In this document: positions 63,915-64,000 of the stretch, piece after piece
Layout of the letters: each line of letters starts with the position of its first letter
How positions within the stretch are numbered: the first letter of the stretch is position 1
Source: Spirochaetota bacterium
GTDB lineage: Bacteria; Spirochaetota; UBA4802; UBA5550
NCBI GenBank assembly: GCA_017999915.1
Contig: JAGNKX010000018.1
Location: 1-64,000 of the forward strand
Direction of reading: 5' to 3'
Length of the DNA stretch: 64,000 nt
Translations under genes and position numbers: made by a program
Notes under the pieces: generated by a model
Told to the model about the DNA's origin: nothing
Database searches by the model: none
Seen by the model: the letters and a program-made list of their open reading frames with translations, nothing else

Positions 63915-64000
63915 ATGGAACAAACAACCAAGCAGCGCTATTCATATGTCCTCGATAAGCCGGACAATCTGGTGGAGATGTTCGAAGAGACCCTCTCGAA
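63915..64000 (+). CDS. Probable acyl-CoA ligase (AMP-forming), 5' end only
   Basis: 28 codons run to the window edge: MEQTTKQRYSYVLDKPDNLV then EMFEETLS. A ribosome site AAGGA is 9 nt upstream. The phrase KPDNLVEMFEETLS resembles the N terminus of long-chain acyl-CoA synthetases (FadD/AMP-binding type, usually ~600 aa), which would fit the fatty-acid theme. The fragment is too short for certainty. Confidence 0.4.
   Translation, partial: MEQTTKQRYSYVLDKPDNLVEMFEETLS

Noticed and set aside
1-64000. CRISPR array, tRNA, rRNA, insertion sequence or prophage
   Set aside because: I read all spacers on both strands and saw no regularly spaced repeats, no cloverleaf with CCA and TPsiC signature, no transposase and no phage genes. 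A covariance-model search would be the decisive test for RNAs.

Overview
The window is one continuous bacterial chromosome segment with GC-rich genes and AT-rich spacers. I see no insertion sequence, prophage, CRISPR array, rRNA or tRNA. The envelope is diderm: there is a FadL-type porin, two further predicted outer-membrane barrels and lipoproteins with relaxed lipoboxes. A 7TMR-DISM hybrid kinase, FecR-type lipoproteins, a near-sensorless chemoreceptor and two c-di-GMP synthases would suit a free-living Spirochaetota (Leptospira-like lineages) or a fatty-acid-degrading Desulfobacterota. I favour the former, but this is inference from gene content only.

Layout. 1-4.8 kb: glycogen debranching enzyme GlgX, a cation-diffusion transporter with a cysteine-rich tail, and a geranylgeranyl-reductase-like flavoprotein. 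4.8-11.5 kb: an orphan alpha subunit of ADP-forming acyl-CoA synthetase, an esterase relic, an ankyrin lipoprotein, a CoA-transferase/GNAT fusion, an amino-acid permease and a radical SAM protein. A compact RNA-like element with a long near-perfect stem follows. 11.7-17.5 kb: an FrhB-like flavoprotein + IorA + IorB operon, then BipA. 17.8-29.2 kb: a secreted propeller-like protein and a beta-oxidation block (SDR, thiolase, acyl-CoA dehydrogenase, XRE-cupin regulator, second acyl-CoA dehydrogenase with EtfBA), then an MBL hydrolase and a DUF1295 membrane protein. 29.5-36 kb: full-length ADP-forming acetate-CoA ligase behind two palindromic operators, a Tim44/zinc-ribbon membrane protein, DUF948 and YtxH proteins, an AI-2E transporter and a cyclic-nucleotide-domain protein. 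36-44 kb: signalling genes (chemoreceptor, diguanylate cyclase with an inserted domain, multi-PAS hybrid kinase, orphan HATPase). 44-52 kb: TetR + CCG iron-sulfur protein + two FAD-linked oxidases + CrtC-like protein + FadL porin. 52.5-64 kb: a 2005-residue phosphorelay kinase overlapping a PleD-like cyclase, an M19-type dipeptidase, a FecR/barrel pair and the start of a probable acyl-CoA ligase.

Together the metabolic genes describe uptake, CoA activation and beta-oxidation of acids, with electrons passed to ETF and probably ferredoxin, and with substrate-level ATP recovery through ADP-forming ligases. The most notable less-explained items are the 44.3-52.1 kb hydrophobic-substrate cluster, the GGDEF protein with a winged-helix-like insertion, a small repeat motif shared by two adjacent envelope genes, two paralogous barrels of a family I do not recognise, and the structured element at 11.45 kb.
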